DNA of 64,000 nucleotides, from positions 121,907 through 185,906 of the forward strand of contig JAJRXZ010000033.1 in NCBI GenBank assembly GCA_024276015.1, read 5' to 3'. The translations under genes were made by a program, and so were the position numbers. The notes under the pieces were generated by a model that saw only the letters and a program-made list of their open reading frames with translations, made no database searches and had not been told where the DNA came from. Origin of the DNA: Spirochaetota bacterium. GTDB taxonomy: Bacteria > Spirochaetota > UBA4802 > UBA5550. Positions 50,148 through 59,838 of this stretch are shown in pieces (positions within the stretch are counted from its first letter, which is position 1; each line of letters opens with the position of its first letter).

Positions 50148-50576
50148 ATGATCTATCTCGCAGGACCTCTTTTCACAGAAGCGGAAAGACACTTTAACAG
50201 AGAACTGGCAAAAAAACTGGAAGAAACTCTGAACAAGGAAATATTTCTGCCTCAATTGGAATGCGGTAAACATGATACCCCTGAAAAGATATTTTCTTCA
50301 TGTATTGATGGAATTAACAATTCGGAAATTATTATTGCAATTCTTGACGGGGCCGACTCCGATTCGGGAACATCCTTTGAAGCAGGCTATGCCTTTGCAA
50401 AGGGAATACCCATTATCGGTATAAGAACCGATTTTCGTCAGTGCGGAGACGACGGAGGATTAAATCTTATGCTATCACGCAGTTGTAAAGAGATCCTTCA
50501 TATATCATCGCTCAAAGAGAGCAGTATAATAGAGAAGATATGTAATTTCATAAAAAACAGAATTGACGAAATATAA
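50148..50576 (+). CDS. Nucleoside 2-deoxyribosyltransferase family protein
   Basis: MIYLAGPLFTEAERHFNRELAKKLE...DGADSDSGTSFEAGYAFAKGIPIIGIRTDFR. Confidence 0.9.
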   Translation: MIYLAGPLFTEAERHFNRELAKKLEETLNKEIFLPQLECGKHDTPEKIFSSCIDGINNSEIIIAILDGADSDSGTSFEAGYAFAKGIPIIGIRTDFRQCGDDGGLNLMLSRSCKEILHISSLKESSIIEKICNFIKNRIDEI

Positions 50577-50661
50577 TATTGCCTTTTATCCCCCATGAGG
50601 CTTCCTCAAATACTTAAATAATACAAGACCATTCCCTGAAAAAACCGATTGTATATGCGCC

Positions 50662-52479
50662 CTATTTGAAAACCAGTTCCTCCTGATCTTCAGCCTCAGA
50701 AGTATGATAATAGTCATCCTCTTCAGCTATTGGGCGGGCTTCAATCCTCGCAAAATGATTGTCTCTTATTTTAAATCTCTTTACCATGTTCAGCAGCTCG
50801 TGAGCAAGCCCCGCCATTTCCTCGCTCGCAGAAGCGGTTTCTTCAACCATTGCGGCATTATTCTGAGTAACGGAATCCATATCTGCTATTGCCATATTTA
50901 TCTGGTTTATACCATCTTTCTGCTCTTCGCTTGCCTTAACAATTTCATCTACAAGCTCATTTACCTTTTTTACGGAATCCATTATACTGACAAGAGATTC
51001 TCCGCTTTTATTTGACAGCTCGGTACCTACTGCGACCTTCTCTATTGAATCCTTAATCAGGTTTTCAATCTCTCGTGCGGCATTTGCAGAACGCTGGGCA
51101 AGGTTTCTCACTTCACCTGCAACAACTGCAAAACCCCTGCCCTGATCGCCTGCGCGGGCAGCTTCAACAGCAGCATTAAGAGCAAGAAGATTAGTCTGAA
51201 ATGCTATTTCATTAATAACCGAAATAATCTCACCAATTTTACTGCTTGATTCGCTAATATCCCGAATGGATTTTACAGCTTTACTGACAATTTCACCGCC
51301 TTCCTGCGCAAGCCTGCTTGCCTCATCGGTAACTTTTTTTGCATAAATGGAATTCTCGGCATTCTGGCTGCTTGTGGCGCTTGCCTCTTCAATTGTCGAG
51401 GCTATCTCTTCAATTGAAGCGGCCTGTTCGGAAGTCCTCTGCGAAAGATTCTGGTTTCCTATGGATATTTCCTGAACGACATTCGAAAGATTCTTCGATG
51501 AATAAACTACCTGACTGATTATGTCATGCACATTCTGGATAAATTTATTAAACCATGCTCCCAAAGACTCTACCTCGTCGCAATTAACGGTCTTATAAAC
51601 TCTGCATTCGCTGCACGATTTATATATGCCGTTTATAATTCTGGGACAGTGAATATCTTTGCCGAAAGAAGGCGCAAAGCTTCCAACATCAAACCAGCAA
51701 AGTACGCCGTCTCTGCCAAAATCGGGACACCCGTTATTTCCACATCCCATTACTTCCGAACAGTTAACTTTTGCTACAGGATAACTTACTGTAAGATCAC
51801 CGAGTGCCGCTTCTGAAAACATTTTATTAAAGGGTTTCAGTTTTTCAAGAACTCCCGAGGTTCTGAAAGAATACCAGAACACAAATGCAAATATAACTAT
51901 ACCAACCAATAATGCGGCAGCTGTCATAGTATTCGATACTTTTGCCTCATTATTTATTTGGGCCAGTTTATCTTTTACAAGCAGTCTGTTTCGTAAATTG
52001 ATCGATTTAATCACAGTCTGTACTTCCGAAAGATACTTTAAAGTTTCATTCTTGTAAATTTCATTTGCTTCTTTATATTTGCCGGAATTGACAAGTTCCA
52101 CAATTTTTATTGCGGATTTATGGAGATATTTATGAGGTTTTTCAAGATTTATTATATTATTCTGAAGCTCCGCAGGTAATTTTCCGTAATCATCGGAATT
52201 TATGTAACTGTAAAACCACTTTCCCAGACTGCATCTGTTGGGGTCGGTTTCTATATCCGCACCGGATCTATCAATAAATATGATCTGCATCAGCTTTCTA
52301 TCCCACTTTAGATGATCTATTGTTTTATTCAGATAAAAATTCTCACGACTGTATATTTCCTTTATGTTCTTATTCGATTCTATTAAATGATTATTAGAAA
52401 CCATACTGATAATGCCTATACCTGCAATAACAATCAACAGAATGATCAAACCCGAAGCAATTTTCCATTTGGTACTCAT
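50662..52479 (-). CDS. Methyl-accepting chemotaxis protein with CZB-like sensor region between TM1 and TM2 and a Cys-rich linker
   Basis: Signalling hairpin [55 protein letters not shown] plus flanking His; Cys-rich [23 protein letters not shown]...CSECRVYK. Confidence 0.9.
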   Translation of the reverse strand: MSTKWKIASGLIILLIVIAGIGIISMVSNNHLIESNKNIKEIYSRENFYLNKTIDHLKWDRKLMQIIFIDRSGADIETDPNRCSLGKWFYSYINSDDYGKLPAELQNNIINLEKPHKYLHKSAIKIVELVNSGKYKEANEIYKNETLKYLSEVQTVIKSINLRNRLLVKDKLAQINNEAKVSNTMTAAALLVGIVIFAFVFWYSFRTSGVLEKLKPFNKMFSEAALGDLTVSYPVAKVNCSEVMGCGNNGCPDFGRDGVLCWFDVGSFAPSFGKDIHCPRIINGIYKSCSECRVYKTVNCDEVESLGAWFNKFIQNVHDIISQVVYSSKNLSNVVQEISIGNQNLSQRTSEQAASIEEIASTIEEASATSSQNAENSIYAKKVTDEASRLAQEGGEIVSKAVKSIRDISESSSKIGEIISVINEIAFQTNLLALNAAVEAARAGDQGRGFAVVAGEVRNLAQRSANAAREIENLIKDSIEKVAVGTELSNKSGESLVSIMDSVKKVNELVDEIVKASEEQKDGINQINMAIADMDSVTQNNAAMVEETASASEEMAGLAHELLNMVKRFKIRDNHFARIEARPIAEEDDYYHTSEAEDQEELVFK

Positions 52480-52698
52480 AAAGCCTCCTCGTTTGTATAT
52501 AATATAGCCAATAATTACATTCGTAATTTTTGTGAAGTCCTACTTATAGTAAATTAACAATTTGTTTTTTAACAAAATCTAAAATATTTTAATAATATTT
52601 CAATTACTTTTGTTTCATTTGCATAAATTCCGCTTAAAATCGCTTTGAATCCTTATGATAATATTTTTTTCAAAATTATAAAAAAAATCAATTTGGCC

Positions 52699-52727
52699 TT
52701 GACAAAAATCTATTAAATCAGTAAATT
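52699..52727 (+). promoter_or_regulatory. Candidate sigma70-type promoter of the sulfur-assimilation operon
   Basis: TTGACA (52699-52704), 17-nt spacer, TAAATT (52722-52727). Confidence 0.45.
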
Positions 52728-52789
52728 GTTGTTGATATAGTTGATTTGTTTAGTCAGGTATATTTTTCAGCTATAATCGAATAATCACT

Positions 52790-52818
52790 CCGGTTAAAAT
52801 ACTGGAAAATTTTACCGG
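52790..52818 (+). promoter_or_regulatory. Leader hairpin upstream of the sulfur-carrier gene
   Basis: CCGGT(T)AAAAT-actggaa-ATTTTACCGG with a single bulged T; 46 nt before the ATG. Confidence 0.35.
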
Positions 52819-52864
52819 CATTTCTCGACTATACTGATCGACATAATTTACAAGGAGAGGGCCA

Positions 52865-53131
52865 ATGAATGTCACAATAAACGGCAAAAATGAAAATCTT
52901 GAAATTAATAAAGAAAAATTTTCTATTATTGATCTGCTTAAGGTTAAGGATGTTGAAATGCCCGACATGGTATCGGTTGAACTGAACGGTACGATTCTTA
53001 ACAGAAGCACCTATGAATCGACATTTATTTCCGAAGGAGATAAAATTGAGTTTCTCTATTTTATGGGAGGAGGCTCAGGAAAATATCCTGCTGCTTTTGA
53101 AAAAATTAAGACTGCGGATAACAATAAATGA
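52865..53131 (+). CDS. ThiS/MoaD-like sulfur carrier (HcyS-like) with C-terminal extension after GGG
   Basis: Ubiquitin-like carrier ending ...FLYFMGGGSGKYPAAFEKIKTADNNK; SD aaggagagg; next to metY. Confidence 0.85.
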   Translation: MNVTINGKNENLEINKEKFSIIDLLKVKDVEMPDMVSVELNGTILNRSTYESTFISEGDKIEFLYFMGGGSGKYPAAFEKIKTADNNK

Positions 53132-54372
53132 AAAAGCTTAAATTTGACACAATTGCAATTCATGGCGGAACATTCACCGGAACAGGCGTAAATCCTACGT
53201 CTTTTCCGCTGTATCATTCCGCCGCGTTTTCAGCCGAATCGGCAGAAGACATGGAAGATATTTTTAAAGGGAGAAAATTCGGTTATATCTACTCGCGCAT
53301 TTCCAATCCCACTGTCACTGAATTTGAATTTAAAATAAATGCTCTGGAAAGAGGCGCCGGAGCAATTGCCGCTTCCTCCGGTATGGCTGCAATATCCACA
53401 ATTCTTTTTGCTTTAACGGAAAGTGGCCATAATATCATTGCCGGGCGCGGACTTTTTGCAGGAACATATCTGCTCTTTGACGAGATAACAAAAAAATACG
53501 GCATTGACATCCAATATGTTGATATGAATAACCCTGACAATCTTCAAAATGCCTTAAATTCAAAAACCGCCTTCATATTTATTGAATCTATCTGCAATCC
53601 CGCACTTGAGATTTATGACATCCGAAAGATATCGGAAATCGCTTCCGGGCATAATATCCCTCTGGTTGTTGACAGTACCATTACAACACCTTATCTTTTT
53701 AATCCTAAGGAATACGGCGCTGCCATTGTTGTCCACTCAACAACTAAATATATTACCGGAAATGGCAGTACAATAGGTGGGATACTGGTTGATCTTGGAA
53801 ATTATGACTGGCAGCAGACAAGATCCAAAGGCATTATGGATTCATATTCGACTTCGGGCAGTCTTGCTTTTATCACATATGCCCGAAAAAAAATTTTACA
53901 TAATACGGGAGGGTGCATATCGCCTTTTAACGCTTATATGCAGAATACTGCGGTTGAAACTCTTTCAATCAGAATGGACAGACACTGTTATAATGCAATG
54001 AAACTTGCAGAATTCCTGAAGGAACACAAGAAAGTACGCTCTGTTTATTATCCCGGTCTTGACTCCAGCCCTTACAATGATCTTGCTGCCAGGCAGTTCG
54101 GGAACAAATTCGGCGGGATAGTTTCAATCAGGCTTGACTCAAAAGACCAATGTTTTAAATTTATGAACAGACTTAAACTGTCAAAAATAGCGGCAAATCT
54201 GGGAGATGCAAAAACGCTGGTTGTCCATCCTGCATCAAGCATTTACTATAACTGCAGCAGCAGGATAAAAAAGCGGGCCGGAGCTTACGATGATCTCGTC
54301 AGAATTTCCGCGGGACTGGAAAATATTGAAGATATTATAGATGACTTTAATGAAGCTTTAGAGGAGGCATAA
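53128..54372 (+). CDS. metY: O-acetylhomoserine sulfhydrylase-type PLP enzyme
   Basis: Cys/Met metabolism PLP family: FDTIAIHGG, YIYSRISNPTVTEFE, VHSTTKYITGNGSTIGG, VRISAGLENIEDIIDDF. Confidence 0.88.
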   Translation: MKKLKFDTIAIHGGTFTGTGVNPTSFPLYHSAAFSAESAEDMEDIFKGRKFGYIYSRISNPTVTEFEFKINALERGAGAIAASSGMAAISTILFALTESGHNIIAGRGLFAGTYLLFDEITKKYGIDIQYVDMNNPDNLQNALNSKTAFIFIESICNPALEIYDIRKISEIASGHNIPLVVDSTITTPYLFNPKEYGAAIVVHSTTKYITGNGSTIGGILVDLGNYDWQQTRSKGIMDSYSTSGSLAFITYARKKILHNTGGCISPFNAYMQNTAVETLSIRMDRHCYNAMKLAEFLKEHKKVRSVYYPGLDSSPYNDLAARQFGNKFGGIVSIRLDSKDQCFKFMNRLKLSKIAANLGDAKTLVVHPASSIYYNCSSRIKKRAGAYDDLVRISAGLENIEDIIDDFNEALEEA

Positions 54373-54375
54373 AAG

Positions 54376-55191
54376 ATGAATTTAACAGAAGATCAGATAG
54401 AGAGATACAGCAGACAGATAATTCTTGATAATGTGGGAGGCAAAGGACAGGAAAAGCTTCTTCAAAGCCGCATATTGATTATAGGAGCCGGAGGTCTCGG
54501 ATCGCCTGCAGCGTTCTATCTCGCTGCTGCCGGCGCAGGCAATCTCGGTATCATTGACGGAGATGAAGTTGATCTTTCCAACCTGCAGAGACAAATACTC
54601 CATTCTACAGACGACGTTGGCAGAGCAAAAGTCGATTCCGCAAAGGAAACACTGGAGAAACTCAATCCCGACATAAATATTATTACATATAACAAACGTG
54701 TTAATGCCCAAAATATTTCGTCTATCATCAGTGAATATGATTTTATAATAGACGGCACGGACAACTTCGGCGCCAAATTTTTGATCAACGACGCATGCGT
54801 TTTAAATAAAAAGCCCTATTCTCACGGAGGGATATTAAGATTTCACGGGCAAACCATAACTCACGTTCCGGGCTCAGCATGTTACAGATGCCTTTTTGAG
54901 ACACTTCCGCCAAAAGGCGCTGTGCCCTCCTGCAGCGAAGCGGGTGTTCTCGGTGTCGTAGCCGGATTTCTCGGCACTCTTCAGGCTTCCGAGGCAATGA
55001 AGTATATTCTTAAAACAGGGGAACTTTTAACTGACAGCCTGTTCTATTTTGATATACTGAATACGGAATTCAGGCTGCTTAAAATTAAAAGGAATAAAAA
55101 CTGTCCCGTGTGCGGGGATAATCCTTCAATAAGCAAACTGGAAGAAAAAAATTATGAACAGCCTGTTTGCGACCTGAAGCAGCAAAGATAA
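54376..55191 (+). CDS. ThiF/MoeB-family adenylyltransferase (HcyF-like)
   Basis: ERYSRQIILDNVGGKGQEKLLQSRILIIGAGGLGSPAAFYLAAAG, DGTDNF, CYRC...CPVCG. Confidence 0.92.
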   Translation: MNLTEDQIERYSRQIILDNVGGKGQEKLLQSRILIIGAGGLGSPAAFYLAAAGAGNLGIIDGDEVDLSNLQRQILHSTDDVGRAKVDSAKETLEKLNPDINIITYNKRVNAQNISSIISEYDFIIDGTDNFGAKFLINDACVLNKKPYSHGGILRFHGQTITHVPGSACYRCLFETLPPKGAVPSCSEAGVLGVVAGFLGTLQASEAMKYILKTGELLTDSLFYFDILNTEFRLLKIKRNKNCPVCGDNPSISKLEEKNYEQPVCDLKQQR

Positions 55192-55211
55192 AACTTATAC
55201 CGGACAATGCA

Positions 55212-55610
55212 ATGGATTTAAAAATTAAAAATGAAGTTGTAAAAAAAATGATCGAGCTTGCCCAAAAGGACGCTCCCCTTGAAGTATGCGGTTACCTTGG
55301 AGGCAAAGGCAATACAATTTCTGAAATTTTCCCTGTAGAGAATATTGATAAAAGCAGCATTCACTATACAATGGCTCCTGAAGACCAATTCCGGGTAATC
55401 AAGGAAGCCCGTAAAAATAGTATTGACATTCTTGCCGTTTACCACAGTCACCCTGAAACACCGGCCAGAATGTCCGATGAAGATATAAGGCTTGCATACG
55501 ATAAAGAGATAAACTATATAATCCTTTCACTATTTGAAAACAAAAACGATATCAGGTCTTTCAGCGTAAAATCGGGAAATGTCAGAGAAGAAAAGCTGGA
55601 GGTTATATAA
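55212..55610 (+). CDS. JAMM/MPN+ (M67) metalloprotease (HcyD-like)
   Basis: EVCGYLGG...AVYHSHPETPARMSDEDIRLA (HxHxnD motif); internal ATG 55212 chosen as start. Confidence 0.88.
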   Translation: MDLKIKNEVVKKMIELAQKDAPLEVCGYLGGKGNTISEIFPVENIDKSSIHYTMAPEDQFRVIKEARKNSIDILAVYHSHPETPARMSDEDIRLAYDKEINYIILSLFENKNDIRSFSVKSGNVREEKLEVI

Positions 55611-55611
55611 C

Positions 55612-57957
55612 ATGTTATTCTATGAAATACCCGGATCTCTTGAAAGAGAAATAAAAGATCTGGGAACATCCATTAAACGATACAGGGACGGCAAAATCAG
55701 CTCAGTTGAGTTTAAAGGGATAAGAGTTCCCTTCGGAATATACGAACAGAGAAAAGAAGATACCTATATGGTGAGGATAAGGTGCGCCTCAGGGGGAATA
55801 ACGCCGGCACAGCTCATAAAAACGGCAGAGCTGTCAGAGAAGTTCGGCTCGGGTATCCTCCATGTCACCACAAGACAGGAAGTGCAGATTCATAATGTCA
55901 AACTGGAAAACATTGAAGAGATAATGAATGAATTATTAGAAGTTAAACTTTCCACCAGAGGAGGAGGAGGAAATACTGTAAGAAATATCACGGCATCGGT
56001 TGATTCGGGTATTAATCCCAATGAAATTTTTGACGTGGAACCCTATGCAATAGCTCTTACTTCGCGCTTCATTTCCGAACCGAATTCATGGGCTCTTCCG
56101 AGAAAGCTCAAAATAGCTTTTTCCAGCACAAAAGATGACAGCGCAAACGCCGCTGTTCAGGATATTGGATTTATAGCATCAGCAAAAAACGGAGCAAAAG
56201 GATTTAAAGTTTATATTGCCGGAGGGATGGGCATAAAACCGAGGCCAGGAGACCTGCTCCATGAATTTATTGAAGAAGACATGGTATATAACGTTGCCCT
56301 TGCAATTAAAGAACTCTTTAATAAAAAGGGCAACAGGAAAAATAAGCATGCCGCAAGACTTCGCTTCCTCTATGAGAAAAAAGGCAGAGAAGAATTTCTT
56401 AAAATGTATACGGATCAGTTGGCACTTATTGAAAAGAACAACTTCTCTCCCCTAAAAACGGTTGAGATTGACAACAGATCGGCAGACCCTGCTTTGGAGG
56501 TTCTTCATGACCACAGCGGCGAATTTAAACTATGGAAGAAAAGATTTGTAACTTTACAGAAACAGGAAGGCCTTGTAAGTATAAAAATACCGCTTAAACT
56601 CGGAGACTTGAAATCGGCAGATGCGGTAAAACTTGCCCGGTTTCTTGAACCCTTTGGAGATAATGTAATAAGATTTTCCGTGGATCAGAACATCCATATT
56701 AGAAATATACACGAGAAATATCTTGGCAATGTTTATAAAACAGTAATGTCTTTTTCGCCTCTGTCAAAAGAACCCGCAATTGCGGGCAGCATTGTTTCAT
56801 GCGCAGGAGCAAACACCTGCAAACTGGGATTATGCCTGTCAAGAGGCGCTGCCGAAGCGCTTTACAGAAAACTTGGGACCGGAGAGGGTTACTACGACAA
56901 AATGGCGAAAATAAAAATAAATATTTCCGGATGCCCCAACTCATGCGGAAGGCATCAAATTGCTGACATCGGTTTTTCCGGAAAACCGGGCCGTAAAGAA
57001 GGACGTTACTATCCGGCTTACAATGTCCTGGCCGGAGCCGTTGTAAAAGAGAGCGGCGCAAGACTTGCCGAAAAGATCGGAACAGTCAGCGCAAGAGACC
57101 TGCCCCATCTGGTTTACGATATTCTCAAGGACTACGCGGAAAAAGGGGGCAGCGAAGACTTTTCTTCTTATTTCAGCAAGAACGGAAAAGCATCTATCAG
57201 ATCACTGATCACTAAGTACGGCAACATCCCTTCTTTTAACGAAGATAAAAACTACTACTCTGACTGGGGCGCAGAAGATATATTTTCCGTGGCAAAGCTC
57301 GGTAAAGGTGAATGCTCGGCAAGCCTTTTTGACATGATCGACTATGATGTTGAACTGATAAAAAAGAATATCATAATCGCCGACAACAGCGAAGACGAGA
57401 ATGAGATCATGGAAGCGCTGTACAACTTGGTTTTCTCTTCATCGAGAATGCTTTTAATAACCAGAGCCGTTGAGTCAGGCACCAGGGATGAAATTTTTGA
57501 CAATTTTATAAAATACTTCATCGATACAGGTCTTATAAAAAGTGATCTGAAAGAAACAGTACTTTCTGCAAAAAACGACAATCTGAAAAAATTGATGAAT
57601 CTAAAAAAGAAAGTTTTTCTGCTGGCCGATTCGATTATGGAATTGTATGACAGAATGGATGATTCACTGAACTTCCCTGACGAAATTTCCTCAATTGGAA
57701 GCGGCCAAAGGTTTAAATCTGAAACAGGAGAAAAAGCCGACAGATTTAAGGATCTGAGCGGAGTAAAATGCCCGCTTAACTTTGTAAAAACGAAACTCAT
57801 TCTTGAAACTATGGATAGCGGAGAAACCCTTGAGGTAATTCTTGACGACGGAGAACCCGCTGAAAATGTTCCTCGTTCAGTTGAGCTTGAAGGACACACC
57901 GTAGTGGAACAGAAAAAAGAGGGCAACAGCTGGTCTGTTGTTATCAAAAAAAAATAA
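55612..57957 (+). CDS. Sulfite reductase (siroheme/[4Fe-4S]) with C-terminal TusA-like domain
   Basis: CAGANTCKLGLCLSRG and NISGCPNSCGRHQIADIGF; C-terminal LSGVKCPLNFVKTKLILETMDSGETLEVILDDGEPAENVPRS. Confidence 0.88.
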   Translation: MLFYEIPGSLEREIKDLGTSIKRYRDGKISSVEFKGIRVPFGIYEQRKEDTYMVRIRCASGGITPAQLIKTAELSEKFGSGILHVTTRQEVQIHNVKLENIEEIMNELLEVKLSTRGGGGNTVRNITASVDSGINPNEIFDVEPYAIALTSRFISEPNSWALPRKLKIAFSSTKDDSANAAVQDIGFIASAKNGAKGFKVYIAGGMGIKPRPGDLLHEFIEEDMVYNVALAIKELFNKKGNRKNKHAARLRFLYEKKGREEFLKMYTDQLALIEKNNFSPLKTVEIDNRSADPALEVLHDHSGEFKLWKKRFVTLQKQEGLVSIKIPLKLGDLKSADAVKLARFLEPFGDNVIRFSVDQNIHIRNIHEKYLGNVYKTVMSFSPLSKEPAIAGSIVSCAGANTCKLGLCLSRGAAEALYRKLGTGEGYYDKMAKIKINISGCPNSCGRHQIADIGFSGKPGRKEGRYYPAYNVLAGAVVKESGARLAEKIGTVSARDLPHLVYDILKDYAEKGGSEDFSSYFSKNGKASIRSLITKYGNIPSFNEDKNYYSDWGAEDIFSVAKLGKGECSASLFDMIDYDVELIKKNIIIADNSEDENEIMEALYNLVFSSSRMLLITRAVESGTRDEIFDNFIKYFIDTGLIKSDLKETVLSAKNDNLKKLMNLKKKVFLLADSIMELYDRMDDSLNFPDEISSIGSGQRFKSETGEKADRFKDLSGVKCPLNFVKTKLILETMDSGETLEVILDDGEPAENVPRSVELEGHTVVEQKKEGNSWSVVIKKK

Positions 57958-57983
57958 AATATCCCGAATAGAGATAAAAAAAT

Positions 57984-58211
57984 ATGTATGAAAAACCATA
58001 CCGAACATTAGCGAAAACCATGTCATGGAGAGTTACCGGAACTATAGTGACAATGAGCGCATCCTATATAATAACCGGTGAATTATCCGCGGCAATGTCA
58101 ATAGGAGTGCTGGAATTTATATCCAAATCCGTATTATTTTATATCCATGAAAGATTATGGGACAGGATCAAATTCGGGAGAGTTTATCCTGCCGACGATT
58201 ATCAAATATAA
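57984..58211 (+). CDS. DUF2061-like small membrane protein
   Basis: KPYRTLAKTMSWRVTGTIVTMSASYIITGELSAAMSIGVLEFISKSVLFYIHERLWDRI. Confidence 0.85.
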   Translation: MYEKPYRTLAKTMSWRVTGTIVTMSASYIITGELSAAMSIGVLEFISKSVLFYIHERLWDRIKFGRVYPADDYQI

Positions 58212-58239
58212 AATATTTTCAGACTTGAGTGTGATAAAT

Positions 58240-58953
58240 ATGAATACTGACCAATTGAACAAAAGATTCTCCAAAAGCACTGCCGAAGAAATTCTTGAAT
58301 ATTTTTTAAAAAAATTCAGCGAAAAGATCGTTCTTGCTTCAAGCCTCGGCTTAGAAGATCAGGTTTTAACCGATATGGCGCTGAATATTGACCCGTCGGC
58401 AAAAATATTTTTCATTGACACAGGCAGGCATTATCAGGAAACATATGACGTTGCATCAGAGACAATGAAGCGTTACTCCATGCAATATGAAGTATATTTC
58501 CCCGACACGGAAGAGGTCGAAAAAATGATGAAAACAGCAGGCCCCAACTCCTTTTATGAAAGCCTTGAATTGAGAAAGAAGTGCTGTGAAATAAGGAAGA
58601 TAAAACCGCTCTTAAGAGCCCTTAAGAACAGAAAAGCATGGATAACCGGGCTCAGGAGAGACCAGGGAATAACCAGAGCGAATATTGAAAAAATAGAATG
58701 GGATAATGCTCACAATATAATTAAGATCAATCCCATAGCTCAATGGACGATCGATATGGTATGGGATTATATAAAAAAACGAGACGTCCCTTATAACAGA
58801 CTGCATAAAAACGGATTCCCAAGTATCGGCTGTCTTCCCTGTACAAGGGCCGTCGCCAACGGCGGCGACATAAGGTCCGGCAGATGGTGGTGGGAGTCGC
58901 CTGAACATAAAGAATGCGGGCTTCATTCAAATAAACACAACGGAAGAGAATAA
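58240..58953 (+). CDS. cysH: APS/PAPS reductase, [4Fe-4S] APS-reductase type
   Basis: ASSLGLEDQVLTDM, IDTGRHYQETYD, cluster Cys pairs KKCCEIRK and GCLPCTRAV; start moved to ATG 58240. Confidence 0.9.
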   Translation: MNTDQLNKRFSKSTAEEILEYFLKKFSEKIVLASSLGLEDQVLTDMALNIDPSAKIFFIDTGRHYQETYDVASETMKRYSMQYEVYFPDTEEVEKMMKTAGPNSFYESLELRKKCCEIRKIKPLLRALKNRKAWITGLRRDQGITRANIEKIEWDNAHNIIKINPIAQWTIDMVWDYIKKRDVPYNRLHKNGFPSIGCLPCTRAVANGGDIRSGRWWWESPEHKECGLHSNKHNGRE

Positions 58954-58956
58954 GAA

Positions 58957-59838
58957 ATGGATCAGCTTGACAAATTGGAAAATATCAGTATTTATATACT
59001 CAGAGAAGCATACAGAGATTTTAAGAATCTGGGCATGCTTTGGTCAATAGGAAAGGACAGCACTGCTCTTTTATGGCTGGCAAGAAAAGCCTTTTTCGGG
59101 CATGTACCGTTCCCTCTGATCCATATTGATACAAAATTCAAAATTCCCGAAATGATCGAATACCGCGACAGGCTTGTGAAGGATTGGAAGCTTAACCTTA
59201 TATTCGGCTCCAACTTCGATGCGTTAGAGAAAAAAGAGACTTTCCCCCACGGGAATACCGACAGAATTAAATGCTGTAAAAATCTAAAAAGCGAAGCCCT
59301 GAAGCACGTTCTGTCAGGAGAATGGCAGCGATACCGCTTTGATCACAAGGCACAAGCCTATTTGCCCGATAAGAACAACGCCCCCTTTACCGGAGTAATT
59401 GTCGGCGTAAGAGCAGACGAAGAAGGGAGCAGATCAAAGGAACGTTACTTCAGTCCCAGAGACGTAAGGAGCGACTGGGGAATTGACGACCAGCCGCCCG
59501 AATTTTGGAATCAGTTTAAAACCGATTTCGCTCCCGGAACTCATGTGAGGATCCACCCCCTTCTTGACTGGACAGAACTCAATATATGGGAGTACATTTA
59601 CAGAGAAAACATTCCTGTTGTACCGCTCTATTTCGACTCGGGCAAAGGCAAGCGCTACAGGTCACTCGGATGTTATCCATGTACCAGTCCTGTTGATTCT
59701 ACAGCTAAAAACGTTGCCGACATTATTGAAGAATTAAGAAGCGGAAAATTTGCAAATATTGCCGAAAGATCGGGCAGAGAACAGGACAAAGAGGGAGGCG
59801 GTACTCTGGAAGAACTAAGACGCGACGGGTATATGTAA
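58957..59838 (+). CDS. cysD: Sulfate adenylyltransferase subunit 2
   Basis: [54 protein letters not shown]. Confidence 0.96.
   Translation: MDQLDKLENISIYILREAYRDFKNLGMLWSIGKDSTALLWLARKAFFGHVPFPLIHIDTKFKIPEMIEYRDRLVKDWKLNLIFGSNFDALEKKETFPHGNTDRIKCCKNLKSEALKHVLSGEWQRYRFDHKAQAYLPDKNNAPFTGVIVGVRADEEGSRSKERYFSPRDVRSDWGIDDQPPEFWNQFKTDFAPGTHVRIHPLLDWTELNIWEYIYRENIPVVPLYFDSGKGKRYRSLGCYPCTSPVDSTAKNVADIIEELRSGKFANIAERSGREQDKEGGGTLEELRRDGYM

Noticed and set aside
52728-52864. TPP or SAM riboswitch in the leader of the ThiS-like/metY operon
   Set aside because: I could not find the conserved TPP (CUGAGA...) or SAM-I core motifs; only a simple bulged hairpin is visible.
57342-57947. 201-aa antisense ORF opposite the sulfite reductase gene
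   Set aside because: Ser/Phe-rich shadow ORF of a strongly supported gene; no family resemblance.
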